A stretch of 64,000 nt of DNA. It comes from Paenibacillus glucanolyticus NBRC 15330 (GTDB lineage: Bacteria; Bacillota; Bacilli; Paenibacillales; Paenibacillaceae). The notes beneath the pieces were generated by a model, which saw nothing but the letters and a program-made list of their open reading frames with translations, did no database searches and was not told the origin of the DNA. How positions within the stretch are numbered: the first letter of the stretch is position 1; every line of letters begins with the position of its first letter. The position numbers and the translations under genes were made by a program. Below are positions 15,440 through 24,220 of the stretch, one piece after another. The stretch lies in the NCBI RefSeq assembly GCF_004000885.1, contig NZ_BIMC01000005.1, positions 238,775 through 302,774 of the forward strand, given 5' to 3'.

Positions 15440-16282
15440 TTAGAATGCCGGAATGACGGCACCTTTGTACTCTTCCTCAATAAAAGTCTTCACGTCCTCG
15501 GAAGTCAGTGCCTTCGCCAATTTTTGAATGGCATCGGAATCCTTGTTATCCGGACGGGCTACCAGCAAGTTTGCATAAGGGTTCTCTTTGTCCTCGATAA
15601 AGAGAGCATCCTTCGTTGGGTCGAGTCCCGCTTCAAGCGCATAGTTCGTGTTGATGACAGCCAGATCCAGCTCATCCAGCATACGCGGCAGCATGGCAGC
15701 TTCAACTTCCTTGAATTGCAGATTCTTCGGATTTTCCACGATATCCTTGGCGGTAGCTTCAAGCTTCGTCTCATCCTGCAGCTTAATTACGCCGTTCTTG
15801 GACAACAGGGACAATGCACGACCAGCGTTCGATGGGTCGCTAGGGATTGCTACAACGGCTCCATCCTTCAACTCATCCGCAGACTTAATCGTTCTGGAGT
15901 AAGCACCCAGCGGTTCAACGTGTACCGCAATCACCGATTCCAAGCTCAAGCCGCGTTCCTTGATTTCATTATCCAGGTAAGGCTTGTGTTGGAAGAAATT
16001 CGCATCGATTTCTTTGGAATCTACTTGCGTATTCGGCAGAACATAATCCGTGAACTCCACGATTTCCAGGTTCACGCCCTCTTTTTCAAGCGCAGGTTTG
16101 ATATGCTCCAGAATTTTCGCATGTGGTGCAGGCGAAGCCCCTACTTTCAAGGTTACGGTCTCTTGACCGCTGCCTCCCGTTGTTCCCCCTGGCTCCGAAG
16201 CGTTATCCGCAGGCTTGCTGCCGCATGCAGCCAGCACCGTAACCAAAGTCAAACTGATGAGTGCCAATGTCCATTTTTTCAT
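15440..16282 (-). CDS. metQ: Methionine ABC transporter substrate-binding lipoprotein MetQ
   Basis: A 280-residue NlpA/MetQ family lipoprotein. The signal peptide ends in the lipobox LAAC with the lipid-bearing Cys20, followed by a flexible Gly/Ser/Thr linker. The binding domain includes VKVGASPAPHAKIL-type and IDANFFQHKPYL blocks conserved in methionine-binding proteins. It captures methionine outside the membrane for the MetI-MetN transporter. Ribosome site GGAGGGAGAG lies 7 bases upstream. It is last in the metNIQ operon, under the SAM riboswitch at 18080-18285. Confidence 0.95.
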   Translation of the reverse strand: MKKWTLALISLTLVTVLAACGSKPADNASEPGGTTGGSGQETVTLKVGASPAPHAKILEHIKPALEKEGVNLEIVEFTDYVLPNTQVDSKEIDANFFQHKPYLDNEIKERGLSLESVIAVHVEPLGAYSRTIKSADELKDGAVVAIPSDPSNAGRALSLLSKNGVIKLQDETKLEATAKDIVENPKNLQFKEVEAAMLPRMLDELDLAVINTNYALEAGLDPTKDALFIEDKENPYANLLVARPDNKDSDAIQKLAKALTSEDVKTFIEEEYKGAVIPAF

Positions 16283-16348
16283 TCTTAAACTCTCCCTCCG
16301 AAAATGTATTATCTATATAATGTCTGCCTTGATGCTTTACCAATCCCG

Positions 16349-17017
16349 TTATTTTCTTGTAAAATGCCGTACCAGGCGATCTCCTGCCATTTGCAGCAGC
16401 TGCACCAATACAATCATTAACACAACGGCCAGAATCATGATCTCCGTCTCATAACGGTAATAGCCGTACTTGATGGCCAAATCCCCTAAACCGCCGCCGC
16501 CGACCTGACCCGACATCGCCGTATAGGATACCAGGGTCACAATCGTGATGGTCATGCCCGCCAGCAAACCCGGACGAGCCTCTGGAAGAAGCACCCTCCA
16601 CACGATTTGGCTTGTCGAGGAGCCCATCGCATGAGCGGCTTCAATGACGCCTTTGTCCACTTCATTCAGGGCCGTCTCCACCAGTCTGGCGAAGAACGGT
16701 GCTGCCCCCACAACGAGCGGCGGAATGGTTCCCAGGACGCCGTACGATACACCCACAAGCGACTTCGTAATCGGGATCATCGCAACGATCAGGATGATGA
16801 ACGGAACCGAACGCAGGATGTTCACAATGAACGACAGGATCGAATATCCGAAGCGCACCAAGCCCGATGTGGATCTTGCAGCCATATACAGCAGCACGCC
16901 AACCGGCAGCCCGATAATGAAGCTGAACAAAGCCGAAGCCCCCAGCATTCGCAGGGTATCCAATGTTGCCGTACCGATTTCTTTCCAGTCGATCTGGGTA
17001 AAATCGAGCTCCAACAT
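16349..17017 (-). CDS. metI: Methionine ABC transporter permease MetI
   Basis: A 222-residue permease with five predicted membrane helices. The ABC-coupling EAA loop is seen in EAAHAMGSSTSQIVWRVLLPEA (about residues 140-161). It forms the membrane channel for methionine uptake. Its ATG overlaps the metN stop (TAATG at 17017-17021), so translation is coupled to MetN. Confidence 0.95.
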   Translation of the reverse strand: MLELDFTQIDWKEIGTATLDTLRMLGASALFSFIIGLPVGVLLYMAARSTSGLVRFGYSILSFIVNILRSVPFIILIVAMIPITKSLVGVSYGVLGTIPPLVVGAAPFFARLVETALNEVDKGVIEAAHAMGSSTSQIVWRVLLPEARPGLLAGMTITIVTLVSYTAMSGQVGGGGLGDLAIKYGYYRYETEIMILAVVLMIVLVQLLQMAGDRLVRHFTRK

Positions 17018-18033
17018 TAATGAATCACCTCCACGTCTAATCCTTGTTGAAGCAGCTTCCGAATCGTCTCTTCGATGGCTCTCTCTTCCCCTTCGAAGCG
17101 TACGATGAGCTGACCATACGGTGTTTCCTTGATCGTGGAGATCGTGCCCTGCAGAATCGCAAAATTCACGCCCGTCTCATGAACGGTATGGGATAGAATG
17201 GAATCGTACGTTTTCGATCCCAGGAACGTAATTTGCACCGCTTGGGAAGAGCTGTTCGCCTGACCCTGCATGGCCAGCCGGAGCGCTTCTCCGCTGTCCA
17301 ATTCTTGACGGATGAATTCCTGCGTCACCTCATGTTTAGGTTTCAGGAACACTTCCGTCACCGGCCCCTGCTCCACAATGCCGCCCTGATGAATAACGGC
17401 CACCCGATCACATATGCTCTGGATGACATGCATCTCATGGGTGATCAACACAATCGTGAGATGAAATTTCTTGTTAATATCCAGCAGCAGGCGCAGGATC
17501 GAATCCGTGGTCTGCGGATCCAGCGCTGAAGTGGCCTCATCACACAGCAGAACCTCCGGATCGCTTGCCAACGCTCTGGCTATGCCGACCCTCTGCTTCT
17601 GTCCTCCTGACAGCTGGGACGGATACTTGTCCCGGTGAGCCTCCAGGCCAACCAAGGCCAACAGCTCAGATACTTTGCGTTCCATCTCAGCCTTCGGCGT
17701 TTTGATCAGCCGCAGCGGAAAGGCAATATTATCGTAGACCGTTGCGGATGACAGTAGGTTAAAGTGCTGAAAGATCATCCCGATTTTGCGACGCTCTGCC
17801 TGAAGCTGCTTCTTGCCGAGCAGTGTCAAATTCTTACCGTCAACCCACACCTCGCCGGAGGTGGGACGTTCCAACAAATTGATACAACGGATCAATGTAC
17901 TTTTACCTGCGCCGGAGTGTCCGATCACACCGAAGATTTCTCCTTTTTCAATCGACAAATCCAATTCGGACAAGGCTGTGGTTAGCGTTCGGGCTTTTCC
18001 GTACTGCTTCGTCAATTGCTTGAGCTCAATCAA
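17017..18033 (-). CDS. metN: Methionine ABC transporter ATP-binding protein MetN
   Basis: A 338-residue ATPase. Walker A GHSGAGKST lies at about residues 38-46, the signature LSGGQKQR near 141, Walker B VLLCDEATSALD near 160, and the switch histidine in LITHEMH near 196. The C-terminal ~80 residues form the NIL domain that binds methionine and inhibits transport. First gene of metNIQ, downstream of a SAM-I riboswitch and a strong promoter. Confidence 0.96.
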   Translation of the reverse strand: MIELKQLTKQYGKARTLTTALSELDLSIEKGEIFGVIGHSGAGKSTLIRCINLLERPTSGEVWVDGKNLTLLGKKQLQAERRKIGMIFQHFNLLSSATVYDNIAFPLRLIKTPKAEMERKVSELLALVGLEAHRDKYPSQLSGGQKQRVGIARALASDPEVLLCDEATSALDPQTTDSILRLLLDINKKFHLTIVLITHEMHVIQSICDRVAVIHQGGIVEQGPVTEVFLKPKHEVTQEFIRQELDSGEALRLAMQGQANSSSQAVQITFLGSKTYDSILSHTVHETGVNFAILQGTISTIKETPYGQLIVRFEGEERAIEETIRKLLQQGLDVEVIH

Positions 18034-18079
18034 TCCGATAATCCTCCTTTTTCCATAGCCTCATATCTATTTACCCAAA

Positions 18080-18285
18080 ATAAAAGAGCCTCTTTTTGTA
18101 GAATCAAAAAGGGCTCTCTTTACGTAAAAGTCAACGCCTTTTCTCATCTGTCAAAGCCATAGGATGATCCTGCAGCTTTGAAGGAATTAGCACCATGTCA
18201 CTCCATCCGTCATCGCGTTACGCGATATACGCTGGAGCCGGTTGCCGGGCTTCATCGGGCCTGTCCCTCCGCCTCTCTCGATAAG
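18080..18285 (-). promoter_or_regulatory. SAM-I riboswitch (S-box) with terminator
   Basis: The minus strand carries the S-box core: CTTATC at the 5' side of P1 (18285), then GAGGGA, GATGAAGCCCGGCAACC and GGTGCTAATTCC, closing with GATGAG (about 18142). A terminator hairpin (18085-18118) with a T-rich tail follows. When SAM is bound the aptamer forms and transcription stops before metN; low SAM allows read-through. Confidence 0.95.
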
Positions 18286-18354
18286 AAAACATCGATATGA
18301 AATTTTTCCAATTAATTTGATCTGATTTAATAACATTTAATGAATGCAATAGTT

Positions 18355-18383
18355 AGTATAGATTCTTTTCAGGTTTTTGTCAA
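18355..18383 (-). promoter_or_regulatory. Promoter of the metNIQ riboswitch transcript
   Basis: Perfect TTGACA (18378-18383) and TATACT (18355-18360) with 17 bp spacing, about 70 bases before the aptamer. Confidence 0.85.
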
Positions 18384-18408
18384 AAGGAATTTCATGGCGA
18401 TTTTGTGC

Positions 18409-19128
18409 CTAAACCTTCACTCCTTTTTCCGCCCAGATCCGATTAGTATATCGATACGAGGCAGCCAAGCTTCGGCATACCATATCTACACCCTGCTTAA
18501 GATCCTCGAGGTGCTGGTCGATATCCTCCAGCTCGATTTTATCCGACAGTCCCTGATGGCGCTGCCACAGATCATCCTGCATCTCTGAATTCATATAGTG
18601 GATCTCAGCGTTGCGGCGTTTCCGAAGTGTGTTCAGCGGTATTTTATAGCGTTCCTTGATCGCCTCAAGCTCTGACGCCAGCTCACCGTGTGCCTTTAGA
18701 AACTTGAACTGCCGCAGTGCCGTAAAATAGGAGAAATGAGCCTTAACCTTCGAGGTGTGGAGATCATACAGCTCATTAAGCACCGTACCCAGCTTGTCAA
18801 GGATGGAGAATACGCGTATAAATCCGTTTTTGTAAAAATACACATACCTTTGATACTCGCCCTGCTCCTGAATTGACATATCATCGATATAACCCGATTT
18901 AACCGACTGACTGAAATGCTTGGCCGCATTCCAGCTCTGCTCCAGCTCATCAAGGGATACAATCAATCCGCGGGTCCAAATCTCAAGCTTGCGAAAATCA
19001 TGCGTTGGATCCTGATGTTTCTCCATTTCCTTTTGCAGCAGCCGGGTTGTCTTGACCATCGATTCGATGGCCTCCTCAAGCAAGCCATTGTTGTGTCGGG
19101 GCTGTTCCCCGAGTAACATTCGCAGCAT
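18409..19128 (-). CDS. HEPN-like domain protein (Cthe_2314-type, putative)
   Basis: A 239-residue, mostly helical, cytoplasmic protein. Near residue 175 it has RKRRNAEIHYM, which fits the Rx4-6H motif of HEPN domains, many of which are RNases or bind nucleotides. Overall it resembles the Cthe_2314 HEPN family as I remember it, but I could not align it. ATG has GAGGGGG 8 bases upstream. It lies 46 bases after the UbiD-like gene on the same strand and may share its transcript. No partner nucleotidyltransferase (MNT) is adjacent, so it is not a standard HEPN-MNT toxin pair. Confidence 0.55.
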   Translation of the reverse strand: MLRMLLGEQPRHNNGLLEEAIESMVKTTRLLQKEMEKHQDPTHDFRKLEIWTRGLIVSLDELEQSWNAAKHFSQSVKSGYIDDMSIQEQGEYQRYVYFYKNGFIRVFSILDKLGTVLNELYDLHTSKVKAHFSYFTALRQFKFLKAHGELASELEAIKERYKIPLNTLRKRRNAEIHYMNSEMQDDLWQRHQGLSDKIELEDIDQHLEDLKQGVDMVCRSLAASYRYTNRIWAEKGVKV

Positions 19129-19174
19129 GGCGGTACCCCCTCGCGTCGTCAGATTAACCTTCTTTCATGAATTG

Positions 19175-20944
19175 CTATTTGCCAAAATAATCGCTCCAGC
19201 GAGCATCCACCGTCTGCACGATATCTTCTCGCGGGGACAGCTCCTCCGGATATCCCGGTTTCATTCGTGCATCAATAACCAGCGGAAGTTTATAGGATAG
19301 ATGATGATGCTGGATATCAGCTGCCGCATGAATATCCGTTGCCGGATTGAAGCGGGTGAAAACCGTCCACAGGAGTGAGGTTTGTGTGGCCGCTGCCGCT
19401 TCGGCATCATCAACCACAATCACCAACGGCCATGCGGTATCCCGTGCTTTTAAATACCCCATCACTTGCTGGGCCAGTCCGGGATCGTTCTCATAGGATG
19501 CCCCCGAAACGACCAGACAACCCCCACAGTATGGAGCCATTTGAGATATGCCCGGAATTTCACCTTCGGTATAACTGCGCGGCAGCTCACGAATTGGCCG
19601 ACCGATACCCATGAGCACGGCCTTACTGCCATGATTGAGCTTATTCCCCGTATAGTCCAGGGTATCATGGGACGTTTTATTAAATATAAACAAATCTGAT
19701 GCCGGATTAAACCGTTCCAATACCGCTTCCAATGTTTCACGAAAATCGGACAGATCGAGCGGACGGTTGGTCAGGAGCAGCATTTTGGTTAGTGACAACT
19801 GCCCTTCGCCCAAAATTCGGAATGCGGACACAAGCGCCTCACGGGAATAGCTCTCCCGTACGACAGCTGCGGTTAAGGCATGGAAGCCGGTTTCCGCATA
19901 AGTCCACAAGGAGCGTACCGATGGCATAACCATCGGGAATGCCGGGGAGAGCAGCCGTTGGAGGAATTCACCCAGGTAATAGTCCTCCTGCCGCGGTTTA
20001 CCGACGATAGTAGCCGGATATATCGCCTCCTTGCGATGCCACATATGCTTCACATGCAGGACCGGGAAATCATGGGCAAGGGAATAATAACCGTAGTGGT
20101 CCCCAAAAGGGCCTTCCAGACGGCGTTCATGCGGTGGCACCACACCGCTAATCGCAAATTCCGCCTCTGCCGGAATGCGATGTCCTCCCAGCGGGTTGTC
20201 GGTCATTGGCAATTTCCCGCCAAGAATGAGGGAGGCCAGGAGCAATTCCGGCAAATGCTCCGGAACCGGTGCAATCGCAGAGGCAATCAGAGCTGGGGGT
20301 CCACCTACAAATACTGAGACCGGAAGCGCCTGATTCTGCTGCTCTGCTTCAGCATAATGGAAACCGCCACCTTTATGGATCTGCCAGTGTATACCTGCCT
20401 TGTTGTCATCGTAAATCTGAAGCCGGTACATGCCCAGATTATGATCCTTCGGTTTGGATGGGCTCTCCGTGTATACAAGCGGCAGTGTAACAAAAGGTCC
20501 GCCGTCATCCTGCCAGCTGGTCAGCCGCGGCAGATCCTTCAGCGGATTCTCCGTCACTTTTATTGCCATCACAGGCGCTTCATGCTGCGGAACTGATTTC
20601 ATGCCTACCTTTAAAATGTCCTTAAGCAGCCCCCGTTCATTCCACAGCGCTGAAAAGGTTGGTGGAAGCAATGTCTCCGCAGCACCGATCAGCGATTTCA
20701 TCATTTGCTCGGGTCTGGGCCCAAAGGCCATATCGACTCTGCGCGGCGTGCCGAACAAATTCGTAGCCACAGGGAAGGGCGTGCCTTTCACATTAGTGAA
20801 GAGCAAGGCCGGCCCTCCCTCATCAATCACGCGCCGATGAATCTCGGCCAGCTCCAAATACGGATCTACCGGGGTATCAATGACAGCAAGATCATTCTCC
20901 TTGCGTAGCGTTTCGAGCCACTGGCGAAGATTATGAACGATCAA
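19175..20944 (-). CDS. UbiD-family decarboxylase, probable menaquinone biosynthesis decarboxylase (MqnL-like)
   Basis: A 589-residue UbiD-type prenylated-FMN decarboxylase. The N-terminal LRQWLETLRKENDLAVI, a central GGHRIPAEAEFAISG near residue 270 and EGPFGDHYGYYS near residue 288 are UbiD family blocks. Length and the long C-terminal part fit the menaquinone subgroup that decarboxylates a naphthoate intermediate in the futalosine pathway, matching mqnE at 11477. Start is TTG with GGAGGGG about 6 bases upstream. It lies 121 bases after ctaA, with the HEPN-like gene downstream. The matching flavin prenyltransferase is not in the window. Confidence 0.85.
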   Translation of the reverse strand: MIVHNLRQWLETLRKENDLAVIDTPVDPYLELAEIHRRVIDEGGPALLFTNVKGTPFPVATNLFGTPRRVDMAFGPRPEQMMKSLIGAAETLLPPTFSALWNERGLLKDILKVGMKSVPQHEAPVMAIKVTENPLKDLPRLTSWQDDGGPFVTLPLVYTESPSKPKDHNLGMYRLQIYDDNKAGIHWQIHKGGGFHYAEAEQQNQALPVSVFVGGPPALIASAIAPVPEHLPELLLASLILGGKLPMTDNPLGGHRIPAEAEFAISGVVPPHERRLEGPFGDHYGYYSLAHDFPVLHVKHMWHRKEAIYPATIVGKPRQEDYYLGEFLQRLLSPAFPMVMPSVRSLWTYAETGFHALTAAVVRESYSREALVSAFRILGEGQLSLTKMLLLTNRPLDLSDFRETLEAVLERFNPASDLFIFNKTSHDTLDYTGNKLNHGSKAVLMGIGRPIRELPRSYTEGEIPGISQMAPYCGGCLVVSGASYENDPGLAQQVMGYLKARDTAWPLVIVVDDAEAAAATQTSLLWTVFTRFNPATDIHAAADIQHHHLSYKLPLVIDARMKPGYPEELSPREDIVQTVDARWSDYFGK

Positions 20945-21065
20945 CGACTCCCCTCCTTCCTATACAACAAAGCCCTCGAACTGCATTGCTGGCCCGGGGA
21001 CTTTGCGTACATCTATGTTATTAAAAATTTCGATCTGATCAGGCTCAGGCATGAGCCTTTACTAC

Positions 21066-22040
21066 TTACACAATCTTCTCGCGGGGAATACCTTGGTCCC
21101 GCTGCAATTTCGCTTCAAGCGGCTTGCCTAGCTGCCATGCTCTCACGCTTAAATAACAAAGTACGCCGAACAGCGCCGAGATCAGCAGTGTATGCCCCAA
21201 TGCGGAGAATACATAAACCTCCTCATTATGGATCGTTGCCATGATGAGGGCCCCGCTGAACACCTGCAGCAGACAGAGCAAGGCTGCCGAAATCCCCAGC
21301 ATCTGTATCTCCCTATTGTTCCGGTTACGCCAATAAGCAAAGTGCCCCATAACAGCCACCACAATCAGCAGCAGAAGGGCTGCGACGCGGTGCATAAAGG
21401 CAATCCCCACGCCACCGGTCAGCTCGGGTATTACTTCTCCGTTACACAGCGGCCATCCCGAACAGCCTTCCCGCGAATCGGTATGGCTGACGAATGCACC
21501 GATATAAACAACGACGTAGCTGTACAACGTGGTTCCCCACACCAAATTACGGAACCCTTTGGTTACCCGCGGCAGCCGCTCCCGATCAACGGATTCCTTG
21601 GCCTGTTCTACCCGCCGCATGCCAAGAGCCAGCATAACCGAGCTGGCAAACGCAATCAGCGAGAATCCAAAATGCAGCGCCATGATTGCTGCCGACTGGG
21701 GCTTGACCACGGCAAAGGCTCCCATAATAGCCTGTACCACAACAAACACCGAGGTGCCAATGACGTAAGCCATCAGATCCCGCCGGTCCCGCTTATATCT
21801 CCAGAACGCGATAAGCGAGGCCAGAGCTGCCAAACCCGCCATTCCGCTAACTGCCCGGTGCGAGTATTCGATCATGGAGGAAACCGTGTAAGCGGGAACA
21901 AATTTCCCGTTGCACAGCGGCCACTCCTGGCCACAACCGAGTCCCGAGCCCGTCTTCGTTACAACCATGCCTCCAAAAGTCGCACAGAACATAACGATGC
22001 ATGTTATGTAACTCAACCATTTTAATTGTTTATCATTCAC
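21066..22040 (-). CDS. ctaA: Heme A synthase CtaA (COX15 family)
   Basis: A 324-residue protein with eight predicted membrane helices. It oxidises heme O to heme A for aa3-type cytochrome oxidase. The extracellular cysteine pair CGQEWPLC (about residues 36-43) and its second-half copy CSGWPLC, plus conserved histidines in SHRAVSG, LHFGF, MHRVA and GHTLL, are diagnostic. Start is GTG with AGGTGA 5 bases upstream. Here ctaA lies about 12 kb from ctaB, whereas in Bacillus subtilis they are neighbours. Confidence 0.95.
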   Translation of the reverse strand: MNDKQLKWLSYITCIVMFCATFGGMVVTKTGSGLGCGQEWPLCNGKFVPAYTVSSMIEYSHRAVSGMAGLAALASLIAFWRYKRDRRDLMAYVIGTSVFVVVQAIMGAFAVVKPQSAAIMALHFGFSLIAFASSVMLALGMRRVEQAKESVDRERLPRVTKGFRNLVWGTTLYSYVVVYIGAFVSHTDSREGCSGWPLCNGEVIPELTGGVGIAFMHRVAALLLLIVVAVMGHFAYWRNRNNREIQMLGISAALLCLLQVFSGALIMATIHNEEVYVFSALGHTLLISALFGVLCYLSVRAWQLGKPLEAKLQRDQGIPREKIV

Positions 22041-22227
22041 TCATCTCACCTGCTGCTCGTAATCATTAACTATCTGGAACCTTTACAGGATCGCATCGAA
22101 CACAGTCCACATTTCATTATACCTGATTCTGGAGCTACGGTCACTTGAGCGATTGTGACAAAATGTTCAAAAATGAGAAAATCATTCTTGGACACGCTTG
22201 GCTCTTCAACCCAAACCCTTTGATATG

Positions 22228-22272
22228 TAAAATAGCACCGCCGCCCGATATAGCTATGAGGCGGCGGTGCTA
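22228..22272 (-). terminator. Terminator after the thioredoxin-like gene
   Basis: A perfect 13-bp GC-rich stem (22233-22245 with 22260-22272); T-rich on the minus strand. Confidence 0.8.
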
Positions 22273-22283
22273 TTATCCATGCT

Positions 22284-22628
22284 TTACTTGTGAATCGTAT
22301 CGTATACATTCACAGCGCGCTGCAGGAAGTCTTCAATCTCTTCTCGCGATTTGCGAAGTTTGTTAACATAGCGAACCAGCTCGCGTCCGTCTGTATAAGC
22401 AACAAAACTTGGGATTCCCAAAATATTTTGCTGGTGACTCACGTCACCGACAGCATCGACGTCAACTTCTACCAGAGTCAGTTGATTCGAGAATTTAGTC
22501 TCTACCTCCGGCATGAACGGATCGATAAACTTGCAATCGCCGCACCAGTCTGCTTTAAATACGGCAACGGTCAGTCGCGGAGACTGGATTGCAACCTGAA
22601 ATTCTGCTTCTGAAGTGATTTTTTCCAT
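22284..22628 (-). CDS. Thioredoxin-family protein (WCGDC active site)
   Basis: A 114-residue thioredoxin fold protein. The active site is WCGDCK (about residues 28-33), a GD dipeptide instead of the GP of standard thioredoxin, and the cis-proline is in GIPSF (near residue 73). It resembles the YtpP-like thioredoxins of Bacilli. No signal peptide, so cytoplasmic. Ribosome site AAGGGGAGA. Single gene with its own terminator. A general disulfide reductase role is likely; the exact partner is unknown. Confidence 0.85.
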   Translation of the reverse strand: MEKITSEAEFQVAIQSPRLTVAVFKADWCGDCKFIDPFMPEVETKFSNQLTLVEVDVDAVGDVSHQQNILGIPSFVAYTDGRELVRYVNKLRKSREEIEDFLQRAVNVYDTIHK

Positions 22629-22766
22629 TGATTATCTCCCCTTTACGTCGAATTCCTTCACCCTTAGTGAATCAAAATGTTGAGTGGAAGTCAAATTTTA
22701 GAGGCATACTGACATTACCATGTTGAAACCCTGGAATTTCATCAGAAAGTGCAGGTGACAACTGCA

Positions 22767-24170
22767 ATGCACTCGCACGGAACCAGAGATAATAAAAAGG
22801 GGGGAAAGGATGTGTGGGCCTGGACAGCCGCCATTCCGCATGCCCTTGCAGAATCTTGGTCCGGTACGCTCGCCTCATGGCAAATTTCCTTAAAACTCAC
22901 GACCAACAAGCATGAATTACGATGGGATTACGCAGCAGTAAGAACCATCCGTAGGAAACTTAAGGATATCCTCTCCTCCCATCCCTATCTTCAACCGCCC
23001 GGTTCACTGATGTCCTCTACAGAAGGATACAGCAGCATTCGAATTCATAATCAACTTCATAACCTAACCCAGGAAGAGCAAGAGCTGATTCTTCTCATTC
23101 AGGAGGCTGCAGCGAATGCGAATCGGAGCAATGTGACCCGTACACAAGCGTATTATGACTGCTATAAGTCATATCCTGAGCTGCACTGGGCTTTGCTGGC
23201 CCATATGGTATCACGAAATGCCGGGTGGAATATGAGTGATCTGAAGGGTGGATTAATGTCCGATCTCACGGATTCACAGTTCAAGAACCATCTGTACCGG
23301 TTCCTCGAGCGCTGCAATGCTCTGATCTTTCAGGATGCCTATCCACAGCTGCTTCTCTATATCCACAGTCGGAAAAAAGGAGCTCCTTTATTCCATTTGC
23401 TCCCTCACTTCCATATTTCGGCCTTCATGACTCCGTTTTGGGAGCAGTTCTGGCTGGACCGTGGGAGTTCGCTGCTCACGGTTGCCCTGATCATTAACGA
23501 GCAGAACTACATTGAAGGACGTGTGGCAAGGCACCCTTTTTACCTGGAGCATGTTCTGGAGCAACCCTTCTTTCGGATCCATGAGCTGGCCAGGCTGAAT
23601 CAGATTGTATTTCCACTTGGACAAGTCAGCGGACCCGAGGCGGACATGATGGCTTCCCAAGATCCGCCTGACACAACTAGGCCTTTAGCCGGAATGACGA
23701 TCCCCAAGTTTGCTGATCTGAGCATTCGGATCAAGGCGGGCAGAACGTTATACGCTTTGTTGTTTGGTTATGAGGAAATATTCCACTCCGTGCTGGCATT
23801 CGCGCAGTCGACCAAGCATCGGGGATCGCGGGCCGAATATTGGCCTGCATTGTTTACCCCGGCCCTTGAGTCCGCTATGAATAATGCTCACGAGAGTCGC
23901 AACCTGATCCAGTCTGAGTGGCTGCCGGAGGGAGGACGTCTATACAGCCCCCATATTGAGGAGATCTGGCAGGATGAATCCCAGGAACCCATTCCCCGGT
24001 ACGATTGGTATCAAGGCCGCGTGATGCTCCGTCACATTCGCAAACCAATACGCCCACTGCTGCCGGATATGACCCACGCCCATCGCGCGGCGCTTGAGAA
24101 GACCTCCATCGTGCATGACGTATCGGAGCGAATCCATTCCCATGAAAACAGGAAGAGACCATCCCGATGA
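22767..24170 (+). CDS. DUF2515 family protein (YppC-like)
   Basis: A protein of about 467 residues containing the DUF2515 signature: NVTRTQAYYDCYKSYPELHW, then AHMVSRNAGWNMSDLKG (about residues 118-160). Function unknown; the family is restricted to Bacilli. No membrane segment or known catalytic motif. The start is uncertain: ATG at 22767 has AGGTGA 8 bases upstream, while GTG at 22812 follows a G-rich AAAGGA site and would give 452 residues. It is convergent with the flippase gene. Confidence 0.75.
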   Translation: MHSHGTRDNKKGGKDVWAWTAAIPHALAESWSGTLASWQISLKLTTNKHELRWDYAAVRTIRRKLKDILSSHPYLQPPGSLMSSTEGYSSIRIHNQLHNLTQEEQELILLIQEAAANANRSNVTRTQAYYDCYKSYPELHWALLAHMVSRNAGWNMSDLKGGLMSDLTDSQFKNHLYRFLERCNALIFQDAYPQLLLYIHSRKKGAPLFHLLPHFHISAFMTPFWEQFWLDRGSSLLTVALIINEQNYIEGRVARHPFYLEHVLEQPFFRIHELARLNQIVFPLGQVSGPEADMMASQDPPDTTRPLAGMTIPKFADLSIRIKAGRTLYALLFGYEEIFHSVLAFAQSTKHRGSRAEYWPALFTPALESAMNNAHESRNLIQSEWLPEGGRLYSPHIEEIWQDESQEPIPRYDWYQGRVMLRHIRKPIRPLLPDMTHAHRAALEKTSIVHDVSERIHSHENRKRPSR

Positions 24171-24192
24171 GGTTGGGATGGTCTCCATTCTA
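24155..24192. terminator. Hairpin between convergent genes
   Basis: A perfect 11-bp stem (24155-24165 with 24175-24185) overlaps the DUF2515 stop codon. Tails are only moderately T-rich. Confidence 0.55.
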
Positions 24193-24220
24193 TTGTGTGC
24201 TGTTGCTCTTAAACTCTGGG

